From positions 868,001 through 932,000 of the forward strand of contig OZ254088.1 of the NCBI GenBank assembly GCA_965267605.1: DNA of 64,000 nucleotides. The letters are read 5' to 3'. Source of the DNA: G965267605 sp965267605. Lineage in GTDB: Bacteria > Bacteroidota > Bacteroidia > Flavobacteriales_E > Vicingaceae. A program made the translations under genes and the position numbers. Numbering within the stretch: position 1 is the stretch's first letter; each line of letters begins with the position of its first letter. Shown here in pieces: positions 1-8,366 of this stretch. A model generated the notes under the pieces. The model was given only the letters and a program-made list of their open reading frames with translations. It did no database searches and was not told the origin of the DNA.

Positions 1-770
1 TCCTTTAGGTTATCACCTATAGTGTCCATGTTTTCAGCGTAGTAAACGGAAACACCAGTGTAGATGTACAAATAGGTTACCATGCGCTCATACACGTGGC
101 AAAGCGGTAGGAAGCTTAATGACTTACCATTTTCATTTACAGGAAGTCTTGGAATACATGCGATAACATTGCTCACAAGGTTGCGGTGAGACAGCATTAC
201 ACCTTTTGGTTTGCCAGTTGTTCCGGAGGTATAGATGAGGGTGGCAAGTTCTTCCTCCTTTACGTTGGCCATCAGGGCTTCAACCCGGTCATTGGGTTTG
301 TCTTTTCCAAGATCACATACTTCTGTCCAAAGCTTTTGACCAGGCAGCTGATCAAAAGTGTACACATGCCCAAGACTTGCTACCTGATCTTTAATGGAAA
401 GGACCTTGTCTAAAATCTCCTGATCCGACAGAAAGACCATCTTGACCTCTGCATCATTCATGATGTAGGCGTAATCCTCTGCGGTAATGGTAGGGTAGAT
501 GGGTACGTTGATCGCACCAACCTGAAGAATCGCAAGGTCTGTAATGTGCCACTCAGATCTGTTGTTGGCAATCATCGCCACTTTGTCTCCGGGTTGAATT
601 CCAAGTTCGAGCAAGCCTCTCGACATAGCCGATGCGGTATCTATCATTTCCTGACACGAAAAGCTCTCCCACTTGCCATTCACCTTGGAGGTAAGGCAAT
701 CTGGCTGCGGGTAGTTTTTCAGTTGATGATAGTGCAGATCAAATATTCTCGAAATTGCTCCGTGGTCCAT
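1..770 (-). CDS. Long-chain acyl-CoA synthetase (AMP-binding), N-terminal part, cut by window edge
   Basis: Reading the minus strand from the ATG at 770 gives an open frame of 256 codons that runs off the left edge. It carries the adenylate-forming signature YTSGTTGKPKGVMLSHRN near residue 180 (P-loop-like ATP/AMP motif), preceded by GIQPGDKVAMIANNRSEW, typical of the AMP-binding family. Known members activate long-chain fatty acids to acyl-AMP and then acyl-CoA at the membrane, feeding beta-oxidation or lipid synthesis. The N-terminus MDHGAISRIFDL has no signal peptide, so a cytoplasmic or membrane-associated enzyme is expected. The C-terminal half, including the A8 and CoA-binding regions, lies outside the window, so chain-length preference cannot be judged. 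It is divergent from the cupin gene, 43 bases away. Confidence 0.9.
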   Translation of the reverse strand, partial: MDHGAISRIFDLHYHQLKNYPQPDCLTSKVNGKWESFSCQEMIDTASAMSRGLLELGIQPGDKVAMIANNRSEWHITDLAILQVGAINVPIYPTITAEDYAYIMNDAEVKMVFLSDQEILDKVLSIKDQVASLGHVYTFDQLPGQKLWTEVCDLGKDKPNDRVEALMANVKEEELATLIYTSGTTGKPKGVMLSHRNLVSNVIACIPRLPVNENGKSLSFLPLCHVYERMVTYLYIYTGVSVYYAENMDTIGDNLK

Positions 771-813
771 TATTGCGGTCTCTTCTACATAAGAAAGATA
801 GTATTTTTAGCGC

Positions 814-1308
814 ATGCAAGAGCGAATCCAGGAACTGATTGAACGGCTTGATTTGACCCCACATCCTGAAGGTGGTTGGTACAAAGAGACTTACAGATCA
901 GAACTTTTGGTGGGCGGATCAGACGTTGAAACTGTATTTGGTGATCAGCGGAATGCGGCTACTTCCATTTACTTTCTTTTGGTTGAAGGAACGTTCTCCG
1001 CTTTTCACAAAATTCGAAGTGATGAGCAATGGCATTTTTATGAAGGGAGCCATGTCGAAATCCACGTAATTGATGGAAAAGGGGATCACCACGTCAATGT
1101 CCTTGGTCCACTTTCTGATGAGGCGGCACCCCAACTCCTTGTTAGGAGTGGAGATCTGTTCGGTTCACGTGTACTTTCAGGATATGCACTTGTGGGTTGT
1201 ACGGTTGCTCCGGGTTTTGATTTCAAGGATTTTGAAATGCCTTCACAGACCGAGTTGCTGGAAACATATCCTCACCACGAACAGGTCATAAAGGAACTAT
1301 CGCGTTAA
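814..1308 (+). CDS. Cupin domain protein (DUF985 / Cupin_5 type)
   Basis: 164 residues, one cupin fold covering almost the whole protein. Features of the DUF985 group are visible: LTPHPEGGWYKETYRS at the N-terminus, TSIYFLLVEGTFSAFHKIRSDEQWHFYEG in the middle (given here as neighbouring motifs SIYFLL, SAFHKI and DEQWHFYEG) and VAPGFDFKDFEM near the end. The His and Glu in HKI.SDEQWHFYEG sit where cupins usually hold metal. The biochemical role of this family is not settled, so no reaction is assigned. No signal peptide; cytoplasmic. The stop codon overlaps the stop of the convergent M15 peptidase gene by four bases. The start ATG at 814 is preferred because the PHPEGGW motif follows at the usual short distance. 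Confidence 0.85.
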   Translation: MQERIQELIERLDLTPHPEGGWYKETYRSELLVGGSDVETVFGDQRNAATSIYFLLVEGTFSAFHKIRSDEQWHFYEGSHVEIHVIDGKGDHHVNVLGPLSDEAAPQLLVRSGDLFGSRVLSGYALVGCTVAPGFDFKDFEMPSQTELLETYPHHEQVIKELSR

Positions 1309-2096
1309 TTGATCTTCGCGGCCTGAACGTGCATCCAGTCGAAGTTTCGTTGTCTGCCCAGACTTACCCATCCCTCAGATTCCCAAATTTTCCACCAGGC
1401 TTCATATTCCTGCTTGGCGAAAGTGGCTTTATCACGCCCCCATTTCAATTGGTTGTTCTGAGGATCATAGTCCAGCGCAATACCCCAGGAGTGGGTAGAC
1501 CATTTCGTTCCTCCACGCATCTTCCTCACATTCAAACAACCACCTGTAATGTCAAGTCCGAGTCGTTTGATCTCTTCTTCGCCATAGTGTTTCAGAACTT
1601 TGGTAAGCACCTTGTGTAGGCTATCATGAACTTTTTCGTGGCATTGTAACCGTGTTACTTTCTGGCTCTTGTTCCATGAAAGTCTGTGTGTATATGGCAG
1701 CTGAATGTATACCTGGTTGGTTCCCACCTTTCCATAGTATTTCTCCAACTCTGCCTGTGTTTGCATTGGCCAGTCATTCGGATTCTTGTTGGGTATATCC
1801 TCAGGCCTCCAAACTGGGATGGTGCCACCGATCTCATCCAACGTTCTGTATGCTTCGTATGCTTGCAAGGTTTGCGGACCCCAATAACCATCCACCGGAC
1901 CAGCTTGGAGCTTCTTTTGGTTGCAAATGATCTGTATATATGCGATCAACTTTCGCTTTGGAGAGAAATCGGAAGGGATGCCCTTTACTTTTGCCAATGC
2001 AGCCAACGTCTTCGAACCGAGAACACCATCGATGGGACCGGGCTTCAAACCAGCGGCTTTAAGTTTTTTCTGGGCGAATAGGATGCGATCTTTCAT
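1305..2096 (-). CDS. Endolysin-like M15 peptidase with two peptidoglycan-binding-like repeats
   Basis: 263 residues. Two short peptidoglycan-binding-like repeats come first (about 8-36 with GLKPGPIDGVLGSKTLAAL, about 55-85 with LQAGPVDGYWGPQTLQAY). The C-terminal half carries the M15 zinc signature STHSWGIALDYD (H202, D209) and the third ligand motif DWMHVQ (H256). M15 enzymes of the VanY/endolysin type cut D-Ala-D-Ala or L-Ala-D-Glu bonds in peptidoglycan stem peptides. There is no signal peptide or membrane segment, which is unusual for a housekeeping wall enzyme and normal for phage endolysins. It is the last gene of a four-gene minus-strand run, one base after the acetyltransferase gene. 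No phage structural or holin genes are nearby, so a domesticated phage lysin is an inference only. Confidence 0.85.
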   Translation of the reverse strand: MKDRILFAQKKLKAAGLKPGPIDGVLGSKTLAALAKVKGIPSDFSPKRKLIAYIQIICNQKKLQAGPVDGYWGPQTLQAYEAYRTLDEIGGTIPVWRPEDIPNKNPNDWPMQTQAELEKYYGKVGTNQVYIQLPYTHRLSWNKSQKVTRLQCHEKVHDSLHKVLTKVLKHYGEEEIKRLGLDITGGCLNVRKMRGGTKWSTHSWGIALDYDPQNNQLKWGRDKATFAKQEYEAWWKIWESEGWVSLGRQRNFDWMHVQAAKIN

Positions 2097-2097
2097 G

Positions 2098-2547
2098 CTA
2101 ATTCTTTAACGACATGGTAATATGAGGAATGCCATCCTCTAAGTATTTGTGCCCTGTTGCAATGAACCCATGTGCTCCGTAGAATTTTTCCAGGTGCTCC
2201 TGTGCTTCAACAATGATCTCAGCAGGCCAAGCATTGGCCTTGATCCATTGAATACTCTGATCAACAATTTCATGACCAACCCCTGTTCCTCTTACAGATT
2301 GATCTACTACAATTCGTCCGATCCACATTTTAGCGGCATCGTTAGGAGATATACGGGCGTAAGCCACCAACGCTCCATTCTTGTGGCCCATAACATGCAG
2401 CCAATCCTGGTCTTTGTTGTCAGGATCTACATACGGACAATCTTGCTCTACAACAAAGATGACAGCACGAAGTCTCAGGGAAGCGTAAAGCTCATCCTTG
2501 GTCAGTTCTTCCCAGGATTTAAATGTGTAGCTAACGCTTTCTTCCAT
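2098..2547 (-). CDS. GNAT-family N-acetyltransferase, ElaA-like
   Basis: 149 residues. The N-terminal stretch LYASLRLRAVIFVVEQDCPY followed by VDPDNKDQDWLH matches the ElaA branch of the GNAT superfamily (arginine-rich helix, FVVEQ.C.Y.D.D..D). The acetyl-CoA pyrophosphate loop is seen as V.GTGVGHEIV (DQSVRGTGVGHEI), and EHLEKFYGAHGF is the usual C-terminal GNAT motif. The acceptor substrate is unknown. The start overlaps the end of the amidohydrolase gene by 17 bases, which suggests translational coupling within the run 5450 to 1305. Cytoplasmic. Confidence 0.85.
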   Translation of the reverse strand: MEESVSYTFKSWEELTKDELYASLRLRAVIFVVEQDCPYVDPDNKDQDWLHVMGHKNGALVAYARISPNDAAKMWIGRIVVDQSVRGTGVGHEIVDQSIQWIKANAWPAEIIVEAQEHLEKFYGAHGFIATGHKYLEDGIPHITMSLKN

Positions 2548-4177
2548 TGTATACCTGTTTTCCGTTGATGTAAGTATAAAGTGCTTTGGTTTCTGGGATC
2601 AACTCTTCCGGTACTGTCATGATATCCCGATCCAGAACAACGAAATCAGCGGCTTTGCCTATCTGGAGACTTCCTTTCTCGGTTTCTTCAAAGCAAGACA
2701 TGGCTGCCCAAACTGTCATTCCTCTAAGTGCATCGTTCTTGTTAAGCGCATTTTCTGTTTGGAACCCATCCGCAGGCTCACCCTTCATATTCTTCCTCCA
2801 CACCGCAGCATAGAACGTAGCGAAAGGGTTGATGTCCTCAACAGGGAAATCTGTACCGAGAGGAATCCATTGGAGTTGTGATTTAAGATCATTCAATGCA
2901 TAGGCGAAGCGCACACGTTCGGGTCCGAGGCGTTTCTCAGCCCAACGCATGTCGCTGGTAGCATGTGTTGGCTGCACTGAAGGTATCACAGAGTATTCTG
3001 CGAACTTTTCGAAATCGTCTGGGTGTACCACTTGTGCGTGCTCAATTCTCCATCTTAGATCGTTGGTTCCACCAAGTACCTTACCGTAAACCCCGAGTAT
3101 ATATCGGTTGGCCGAGTCACCAATACAGTGCGTACACATTTGAAATCCCTTTTCTTTCATGACTTCTGCCATGTGTTGGTAATAGGGAAGGGAATCTTGC
3201 ATTTTGCCGAAATGCCTTGGTTGGTCACGGTATTCGCTGCACAAACAGGCGCCTCTTGAACCCAGAGCTCCGTCAGCATAGAATTTGAATGCCCTTACCT
3301 TCAAACGCTCCGTAAGGTAGTGTCCTGCGTTCAGGTAGTGCTTGAAGTTTTCCTCATTGTCAGTCAGCATTGCATATACCTTCATATCCAATACGCCATC
3401 CTTATGTGCCTGGTCAATGGCTTCAACTTCGTACTTCTCAAGCCCACAGTCTACTACTGTAGTAATTCCATAGGCGAAACAATTCTCCTGCGCCTTTTGA
3501 AAAGCGGGTTTTAGGTATGTGTAATCTGGTTTTGGAATAACGGCCTCCACCAACTCGCAAGGTTTGTCAATAAGCACACCCGTAAGTCCAGATGCATTCA
3601 CAACGATTTCTCCTCCCTCTGCAGCAGTGTTTCCACTTATGCCTGCAAGATCCAGAGCGGCTTGATTGGCAATAGCTGCATGCCCATCAACGCGTTTAAG
3701 GTATACCGGAGTTGTTGGGAAAAGACTATCCAGTGCGTATTTGTGTGGAAACTCGGCATCTTCCCATTTGGTATGGTCCCATCCACGGCCGGTGATCCAC
3801 ACGTCAGGGTGCGCAACGTGGAATGCCTTTGCTTTTTCCAGCACTTCCTCCCAGGATTTCGTTGAAGTCAGATCAACCGCTTCCAGATGCTTGGCGTACC
3901 CAACGAAGTGACAGTGCGCGTCAATGATGCCCGGAATAACTGAACGTGTTCCCAGGTCCAGCGTTTCCTTGCCAGCATACTTGTTGAGAATGGCTCGCTG
4001 GGCGCCAATGGCAACGATCTTGCCATCCTTAATAGCCATGGCTTCGGCCTTGGCGAAATTTTCATCCACCATATAAATGGTACCGTTGTGGACCACCAGA
4101 TCTACTTCTTCTGCAGGTCTGCAACTGGCAAGAAGCGTAGTAATTACGATAAAGAGGAGAAGTCTATTTGGTTTCAT
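2531..4177 (-). CDS. Amidohydrolase family lipoprotein (YtcJ-like)
   Basis: 548 residues. The N-terminus MKPNRLLLFIVITTLLASC is a lipoprotein signal with the lipidated Cys at 19. The rest is an amidohydrolase_3-type TIM barrel: VIPGIIDAHCHFVG (metal-binding HxH), YADGALGSRGA, MCTHCIGD, WRIEHAQVV and LGTDFPVE occur in family order, and the composite beta-sandwich flank at the N-terminus (VDLVVHNGTIYMVDENF) is present. Family members hydrolyse amide, formamide or related C-N bonds; the substrate here is not predictable. The signal peptide places it in the periplasm or on a membrane surface. It overlaps the upstream membrane-protein gene by 14 bases and the downstream acetyltransferase by 17, so the run is probably one transcript. 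Confidence 0.88.
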   Translation of the reverse strand: MKPNRLLLFIVITTLLASCRPAEEVDLVVHNGTIYMVDENFAKAEAMAIKDGKIVAIGAQRAILNKYAGKETLDLGTRSVIPGIIDAHCHFVGYAKHLEAVDLTSTKSWEEVLEKAKAFHVAHPDVWITGRGWDHTKWEDAEFPHKYALDSLFPTTPVYLKRVDGHAAIANQAALDLAGISGNTAAEGGEIVVNASGLTGVLIDKPCELVEAVIPKPDYTYLKPAFQKAQENCFAYGITTVVDCGLEKYEVEAIDQAHKDGVLDMKVYAMLTDNEENFKHYLNAGHYLTERLKVRAFKFYADGALGSRGACLCSEYRDQPRHFGKMQDSLPYYQHMAEVMKEKGFQMCTHCIGDSANRYILGVYGKVLGGTNDLRWRIEHAQVVHPDDFEKFAEYSVIPSVQPTHATSDMRWAEKRLGPERVRFAYALNDLKSQLQWIPLGTDFPVEDINPFATFYAAVWRKNMKGEPADGFQTENALNKNDALRGMTVWAAMSCFEETEKGSLQIGKAADFVVLDRDIMTVPEELIPETKALYTYINGKQVYNGRKR

Positions 4178-5450
4178 TCCAGTTAAGTAAGCCTTGAATC
4201 TTTTGATGATCTAAAACTAACAGAATCAACAAACCAACAAACGGAAGTAGGGGAAGTCTGTAGCGTACCAATGCGCCAAACACAGGAGTAGCACTACCTA
4301 TGATGATGGAAAGTATCACAGTGAATCCTACAATCATCAGCAACATGTTCCAATTGATATCCGCTATTCGCCTGCGGATGAAGAATGTAGCAGCAAAGCA
4401 GAGCCATATCAGACATGTTTCCGCCACAGAGATAATGGCTAGAAGATTATGGACCTCCCATGGGAAGGGCCTAAATAGGCCTGTTATAAATGCCAAGGGT
4501 AACTGAGGTAGGAATCCACCAATGGTATTTGCTACCGGAGGTAAATCAAACTTCGATCCGGCATCATAATAATTTGCCATCCTCACGAAGTCCGCTTGCT
4601 TCGCAGCGAGAAGCTCTAGCAGGTGCGTTGTGCTACTCAATTCCAGAATTACAAAAGAGGCTATTCCAATCATGTATATGCCCACATGTGTTAGGACAGG
4701 TCGTTCTGTTCGCAGGGAAACCAGGTACCCGATGATCGGAATTGCAATAGCAAAGAGGACATAGAATTTCAATGCGTATAGCAGTAACGCTCCCATGAGA
4801 AACAGGATACTCCTGATCCACAATTTCGCATCTCGCTGGAGTATTCCGTACATCATGCAACCTATGCAAAGCATGAGTAAGGCTTCTTTCAATGGGGCAG
4901 AGCTCCAAAAGAGCACTGTTGGCATGAAAAAGACCACGCCAATAAGCATCCATGTCAAAGCTTGGGTAACAGACTTAAAGGCCTTGAAAAGAAGCAATGA
5001 TCCAATGAAAGAAAGGAATGCAAACCAGACATGGTGGACCACGAAAGACCCAAAAGAGAACAGTGCCATGATGGCATTGGCGCGGATCATTACGCGAGAA
5101 TCGTTATACATCGTTGATTCATATGGCCGATACCACATCTGCATTTCTGAGTAATAGGTTTCGTGTATGTGTGGTGCGGTATCAAAACCGAAAATCATCC
5201 TGAAATAATCCGCAGGCTGCTCGGCCAAAGCATGATAGAGGATCATACTATCGTCAAAGTACTTGTACACATCCGCATTCTCCCTGGAATCATAGTAATA
5301 GGTATAGAGTGCAGTGAGCCCTACACCAACGATGAATTTCAGAAGAAAGAGCCCGATCAGATGGCTACGCTTAATGCCGAGCCCCTGAAACCATCTTGAA
5401 CGGTAGATCAAAAAGCAAAGTAAGACGATGTAAACTGCTGCGAGAATCAA
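4164..5450 (-). CDS. Polytopic membrane protein of unknown function
   Basis: 428 residues with about ten hydrophobic segments spread over the length and a short basic C-terminus (HQKIQGLLNWNETK). A soluble loop around residues 55-120 contains YYYDSRENADVYKYFDDS and MWYRPYESTMYNDSR. The general look, with a loop rich in Asp and aromatic residues after the first segments, resembles polymerases and glycosyltransferases of the GT-C/O-antigen-ligase kind, but no catalytic motif can be named and the function is left open. The start is a TTG at 5450; a stop codon lies four codons upstream in frame and no earlier ATG exists. It is the first gene of the minus-strand run and is divergent from purL. Confidence 0.7.
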   Translation of the reverse strand: MILAAVYIVLLCFLIYRSRWFQGLGIKRSHLIGLFLLKFIVGVGLTALYTYYYDSRENADVYKYFDDSMILYHALAEQPADYFRMIFGFDTAPHIHETYYSEMQMWYRPYESTMYNDSRVMIRANAIMALFSFGSFVVHHVWFAFLSFIGSLLLFKAFKSVTQALTWMLIGVVFFMPTVLFWSSAPLKEALLMLCIGCMMYGILQRDAKLWIRSILFLMGALLLYALKFYVLFAIAIPIIGYLVSLRTERPVLTHVGIYMIGIASFVILELSSTTHLLELLAAKQADFVRMANYYDAGSKFDLPPVANTIGGFLPQLPLAFITGLFRPFPWEVHNLLAIISVAETCLIWLCFAATFFIRRRIADINWNMLLMIVGFTVILSIIIGSATPVFGALVRYRLPLLPFVGLLILLVLDHQKIQGLLNWNETK

Positions 5451-5533
5451 TGGATCGGTTTAGCTGTGTAAAAGTAGCTGTAAATCGTTGAAAAATGGAA
5501 GTGAGAAACCATGTACACGGTGAAGGATGTTTT

Positions 5534-5541
5534 TACATTTG
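5534..5541 (+). promoter_or_regulatory. Candidate -7 box TACATTTG for purL
   Basis: TACATTTG matches the Bacteroidota -7 consensus TAnnTTTG exactly and sits 18 bases before the ATG at 5560. No TTG lies at the expected -33 spacing, so only half the promoter is seen. If used, transcription would begin near 5548, downstream of the ATG at 5527, which favours the later purL start. Confidence 0.45.
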
Positions 5542-5559
5542 AGTCCACAATTTCAGACT

Positions 5560-7803
5560 ATGGAAATGACGACCTCAGAACAGATGGTAACGGTAGATAC
5601 AGCACAGGAATTAGGGCTACTGCCAGAGGAGTACGAACAGATCAAATCAATCCTGGGGCGGAACCCAAATTTTACCGAGTTGAGCATTTACTCGGTGATG
5701 TGGTCTGAACATTGTTCGTACAAGAACTCAATCAAATGGTTGAAAACGCTACCAAAGACTGGTCCTCACATGTTGGTGGAAGCAGGAGAGGAGAATGCCG
5801 GGCTTGTAGATATTGGCGATGGTCTCGGTTGTGCATTTAAGATCGAATCGCATAACCACCCTTCTGCCGTGGAGCCTTATCAGGGAGCTGCGACTGGAGT
5901 TGGGGGTATCAATCGCGATATTTTCACCATGGGTGCGCGACCAGTGGCCCAGCTTAATTCATTGAGATTTGGCTCCATAGATCTGGATCGAACCAAGTGG
6001 TTGATCAAAGGTGTAGTAAAAGGAATTGGAGATTACGGTAACAGCTTCGGTGTACCCGTACTTGGAGGCGAGGTATTCTTTGATGAATGCTACAACACGA
6101 ATCCATTGGTAAACGCGATGTCAGTTGGAATTCTTAAGACTGATCGTATTATATCTGCTACTTCACATGGAACAGGTAATCCTGTATATATCGTAGGTTC
6201 TTCCACGGGTAAGGATGGCATTGCCGGAGCGGCTTTTGCATCAAAGGATTTGTCTGAAGAGTCAGCGGAAGATCTTCCAGCTGTTCAGGTGGGTGATCCC
6301 TTTCAGGAGAAACTTCTGTTAGAAGCCACACTGGAGTTAGCGAAAACGGATGCGATTGTCGGAATGCAGGACATGGGAGCGGCTGGAATCACTTGTTCTA
6401 CCTCGGAAATGAGTGGAAAGGAAGGCTTTGGAATGGATATCAATCTTGACAAGGTTCCTACGCGTCAGGAAGGCATGAAGGACTGGGAGATTCTGCTTTC
6501 TGAATCTCAGGAAAGAATGCTTGTGGTAGTTGACAAGGGAAAAGAACAAGTGGTAGAGGACATTTTCGATAAGTGGGATCTACATGCTGTGCAGATCGGT
6601 GTGGTAACGGAAGGAGGCATACTCCGCTACTATATGCACGGTGAATTGGTGGCTGAACTACCGGCAGAGTCGCTCATCCTTGGTGGCGGAGCACCAGTTT
6701 ATGAAAGAGAGTATTCAGAACCAGCATACTACGCTGAAGGCAAAAGCTTCAGCATTGATCAGGTTGAAGAACCAACAGATTACAAAGCAGTAGCCAAGCA
6801 TCTGATCTCTCATCCGAACATAGCCTCCAAGCGTTGGGTAATTGAGCAGTACGATTCAATGGTGGGCACGGTGAATATGAGCACGAATAAACCTACTGAT
6901 GCAGGTATCGTTAACCTCAAAGGACAGGATAAAGCCATAGCGGTGACGGTAGATTGTAATGCGCGATACGTTCACGCTGATCCCGAAGAAGGGTGTGCAA
7001 TTGCAGTATCTGAGGCAGCAAGGAACATTGTGTGTTCAGGAGGAAATCCTTCCGCGATTACCAACTGTCTGAATTTTGGTAATCCATATAACCCAGAAGT
7101 ATACTGGCAGTTTGTAGGAGCGATCAAGGGCATGAGTAAGGCTTGTACGAAGTTCCAGACACCGGTTACGGGAGGAAACGTGAGTTTCTATAACCAAATC
7201 GCTGTGGATGGAAAAGAGGAGGCGGTATTCCCGACTCCAACTATTGGAATGATCGGTGTGGTGGAATCAAAAGATGATATTACAACACTTGCTTTCCAAA
7301 ATGAAGGAGACCAGATCTATTTAGTTGGCAAAAGTGTTGATGATATTTCATCCTCAGAATATGTATACAGCTATCACGGAGTAAAACTATCAGGTGCGCC
7401 TTACTTTGATCTTGAAGAAGAGGCCATCATGCATGGATGGATCAAATCCATTATCAAGGCAAATGTGGCAACCAGCATACATGATGTTGCAGACGGTGGA
7501 GTGTTCACTGCGTTACTGGAAGCGGGTATGCCTAATGGCTTTGGTTTCGATGTGAATTGCGATACCAGCGTAAGGAAAGATGCATTCCTTTTTGGTGAAG
7601 CACAGGGCAGGGCAGTGGTGAGTGTGAGCGCAAGCAACGTAGAGGCATTCGAGAAACTTGCTTCAGAGCAGGGAATGGCCATTACTAAACTTGGTACTAC
7701 CACTTCAGGTCCTATGACTATAGATGGGGAAGACTTTGGAGGTCTTACCGACTGGGAGCAGATCTACGATACGGCATTAGAACAAAAACTGAACAACAAA
7801 TAA
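5560..7803 (+). CDS. purL: Phosphoribosylformylglycinamidine synthase subunit PurL
   Basis: 747 residues from the ATG at 5560, the usual size of the small-type PurL (about 740) of the PurLQS complex. Motifs: SVMWSEHCSYKNS (N-terminal ATP/FGAR site), ESHNHPSAVEP and GAATGVGGINRDIFTMGARP (first AIRS-like half), MQDMGAAGITCSTSEM, and the second half with GNPSAITNCLNFGNP, TGGNVSFYNQ and HDVADGGVFTALLE. PurL converts FGAR plus glutamine-derived ammonia and ATP to FGAM in step four of purine synthesis in the cytoplasm; PurQ and PurS are not in this window. An earlier ATG at 5527 would add MFLHLSPQFQT, which PurL proteins lack, and lies upstream of the predicted transcription start. tpx follows after one base, suggesting one transcript. 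Confidence 0.95.
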   Translation: MEMTTSEQMVTVDTAQELGLLPEEYEQIKSILGRNPNFTELSIYSVMWSEHCSYKNSIKWLKTLPKTGPHMLVEAGEENAGLVDIGDGLGCAFKIESHNHPSAVEPYQGAATGVGGINRDIFTMGARPVAQLNSLRFGSIDLDRTKWLIKGVVKGIGDYGNSFGVPVLGGEVFFDECYNTNPLVNAMSVGILKTDRIISATSHGTGNPVYIVGSSTGKDGIAGAAFASKDLSEESAEDLPAVQVGDPFQEKLLLEATLELAKTDAIVGMQDMGAAGITCSTSEMSGKEGFGMDINLDKVPTRQEGMKDWEILLSESQERMLVVVDKGKEQVVEDIFDKWDLHAVQIGVVTEGGILRYYMHGELVAELPAESLILGGGAPVYEREYSEPAYYAEGKSFSIDQVEEPTDYKAVAKHLISHPNIASKRWVIEQYDSMVGTVNMSTNKPTDAGIVNLKGQDKAIAVTVDCNARYVHADPEEGCAIAVSEAARNIVCSGGNPSAITNCLNFGNPYNPEVYWQFVGAIKGMSKACTKFQTPVTGGNVSFYNQIAVDGKEEAVFPTPTIGMIGVVESKDDITTLAFQNEGDQIYLVGKSVDDISSSEYVYSYHGVKLSGAPYFDLEEEAIMHGWIKSIIKANVATSIHDVADGGVFTALLEAGMPNGFGFDVNCDTSVRKDAFLFGEAQGRAVVSVSASNVEAFEKLASEQGMAITKLGTTTSGPMTIDGEDFGGLTDWEQIYDTALEQKLNNK

Positions 7804-7804
7804 C

Positions 7805-8320
7805 ATGTCCTCGATTACCAACAATGGCAAAACCGTTCTTCTGAAGGGAGATATTCCTCCGGCAGGCGATACAGCCCCAGACTTTACATATGTGACCGAC
7901 AGCATGGCTGAAGCGTCTCTTTACGATATTACCGATCCGGTCAAAGTGATCCTTGCAATGCCTAGTCTTGATACAGGTACGTGCTCAAGAGAAATGATCA
8001 GATTTGATAAGGAGCTAGAAGGAAAGGAAGGCGTATATGCATTGTGCATGACCATGGATCTTCCTTTTGCCATGAAGCGATTCTGTACTACAGAGAATGT
8101 AACGAACGTACATGTTGGATCAGACTACAGGTACAAAGACTTCCTGGGTGAGTTCAACGTTGAGATGCTCGATGGAGCGCTCAAAGGATTGGCTTGTAGA
8201 GCTGTCTTTGTGATTGATGATAAGAACGAAGTACAGTATTCCGAATTGGTAGCAGATCTTGGTAGCGAGCCAGACTACGAAGCAGCGCTTAGTGTAGTCG
8301 ACAGGCTCGCGGGTAAATAG
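7805..8320 (+). CDS. tpx: Thiol peroxidase Tpx
   Basis: 171 residues, full length for Tpx (about 168). The peroxidatic Cys is C60 in PSLDTGTCSREM and the resolving Cys is C94 in LPFAMKRFC, matching the atypical two-Cys pair C61/C95 of the family. The N-terminal GDIPPAGDTAPDF and the C-terminal SELVADLGSEPDY are also typical. It reduces hydrogen and alkyl peroxides at the expense of thioredoxin in the cytoplasm. C81 (YALCMTMD) is an additional cysteine. The gene starts one base after purL, an uncommon pairing, and is followed by a hairpin at 8324. Confidence 0.95.
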   Translation: MSSITNNGKTVLLKGDIPPAGDTAPDFTYVTDSMAEASLYDITDPVKVILAMPSLDTGTCSREMIRFDKELEGKEGVYALCMTMDLPFAMKRFCTTENVTNVHVGSDYRYKDFLGEFNVEMLDGALKGLACRAVFVIDDKNEVQYSELVADLGSEPDYEAALSVVDRLAGK

Positions 8321-8323
8321 AAA

Positions 8324-8344
8324 GGGCCCCCGTTTGGGAGCCCC
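8324..8344. terminator. Hairpin between convergent tpx and lipoprotein gene, probable two-way terminator
   Basis: GGGCCCC and GGGAGCCCC arms around a short CGTTT loop form a strong GC stem four bases after the tpx stop. On the plus strand the following bases are only weakly T-rich (GTCTAAATC); on the minus strand the stem is followed by TTTCTATTT. It probably ends transcription in both directions. Confidence 0.6.
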
Positions 8345-8366
8345 GTCTAAATCGCTAAAAACCTAC

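Noticed and set aside
5527..5559. Earlier ATG for purL
   Set aside because: The extra residues are not PurL-like and the TAnnTTTG box at 5534 would lie inside the coding sequence.
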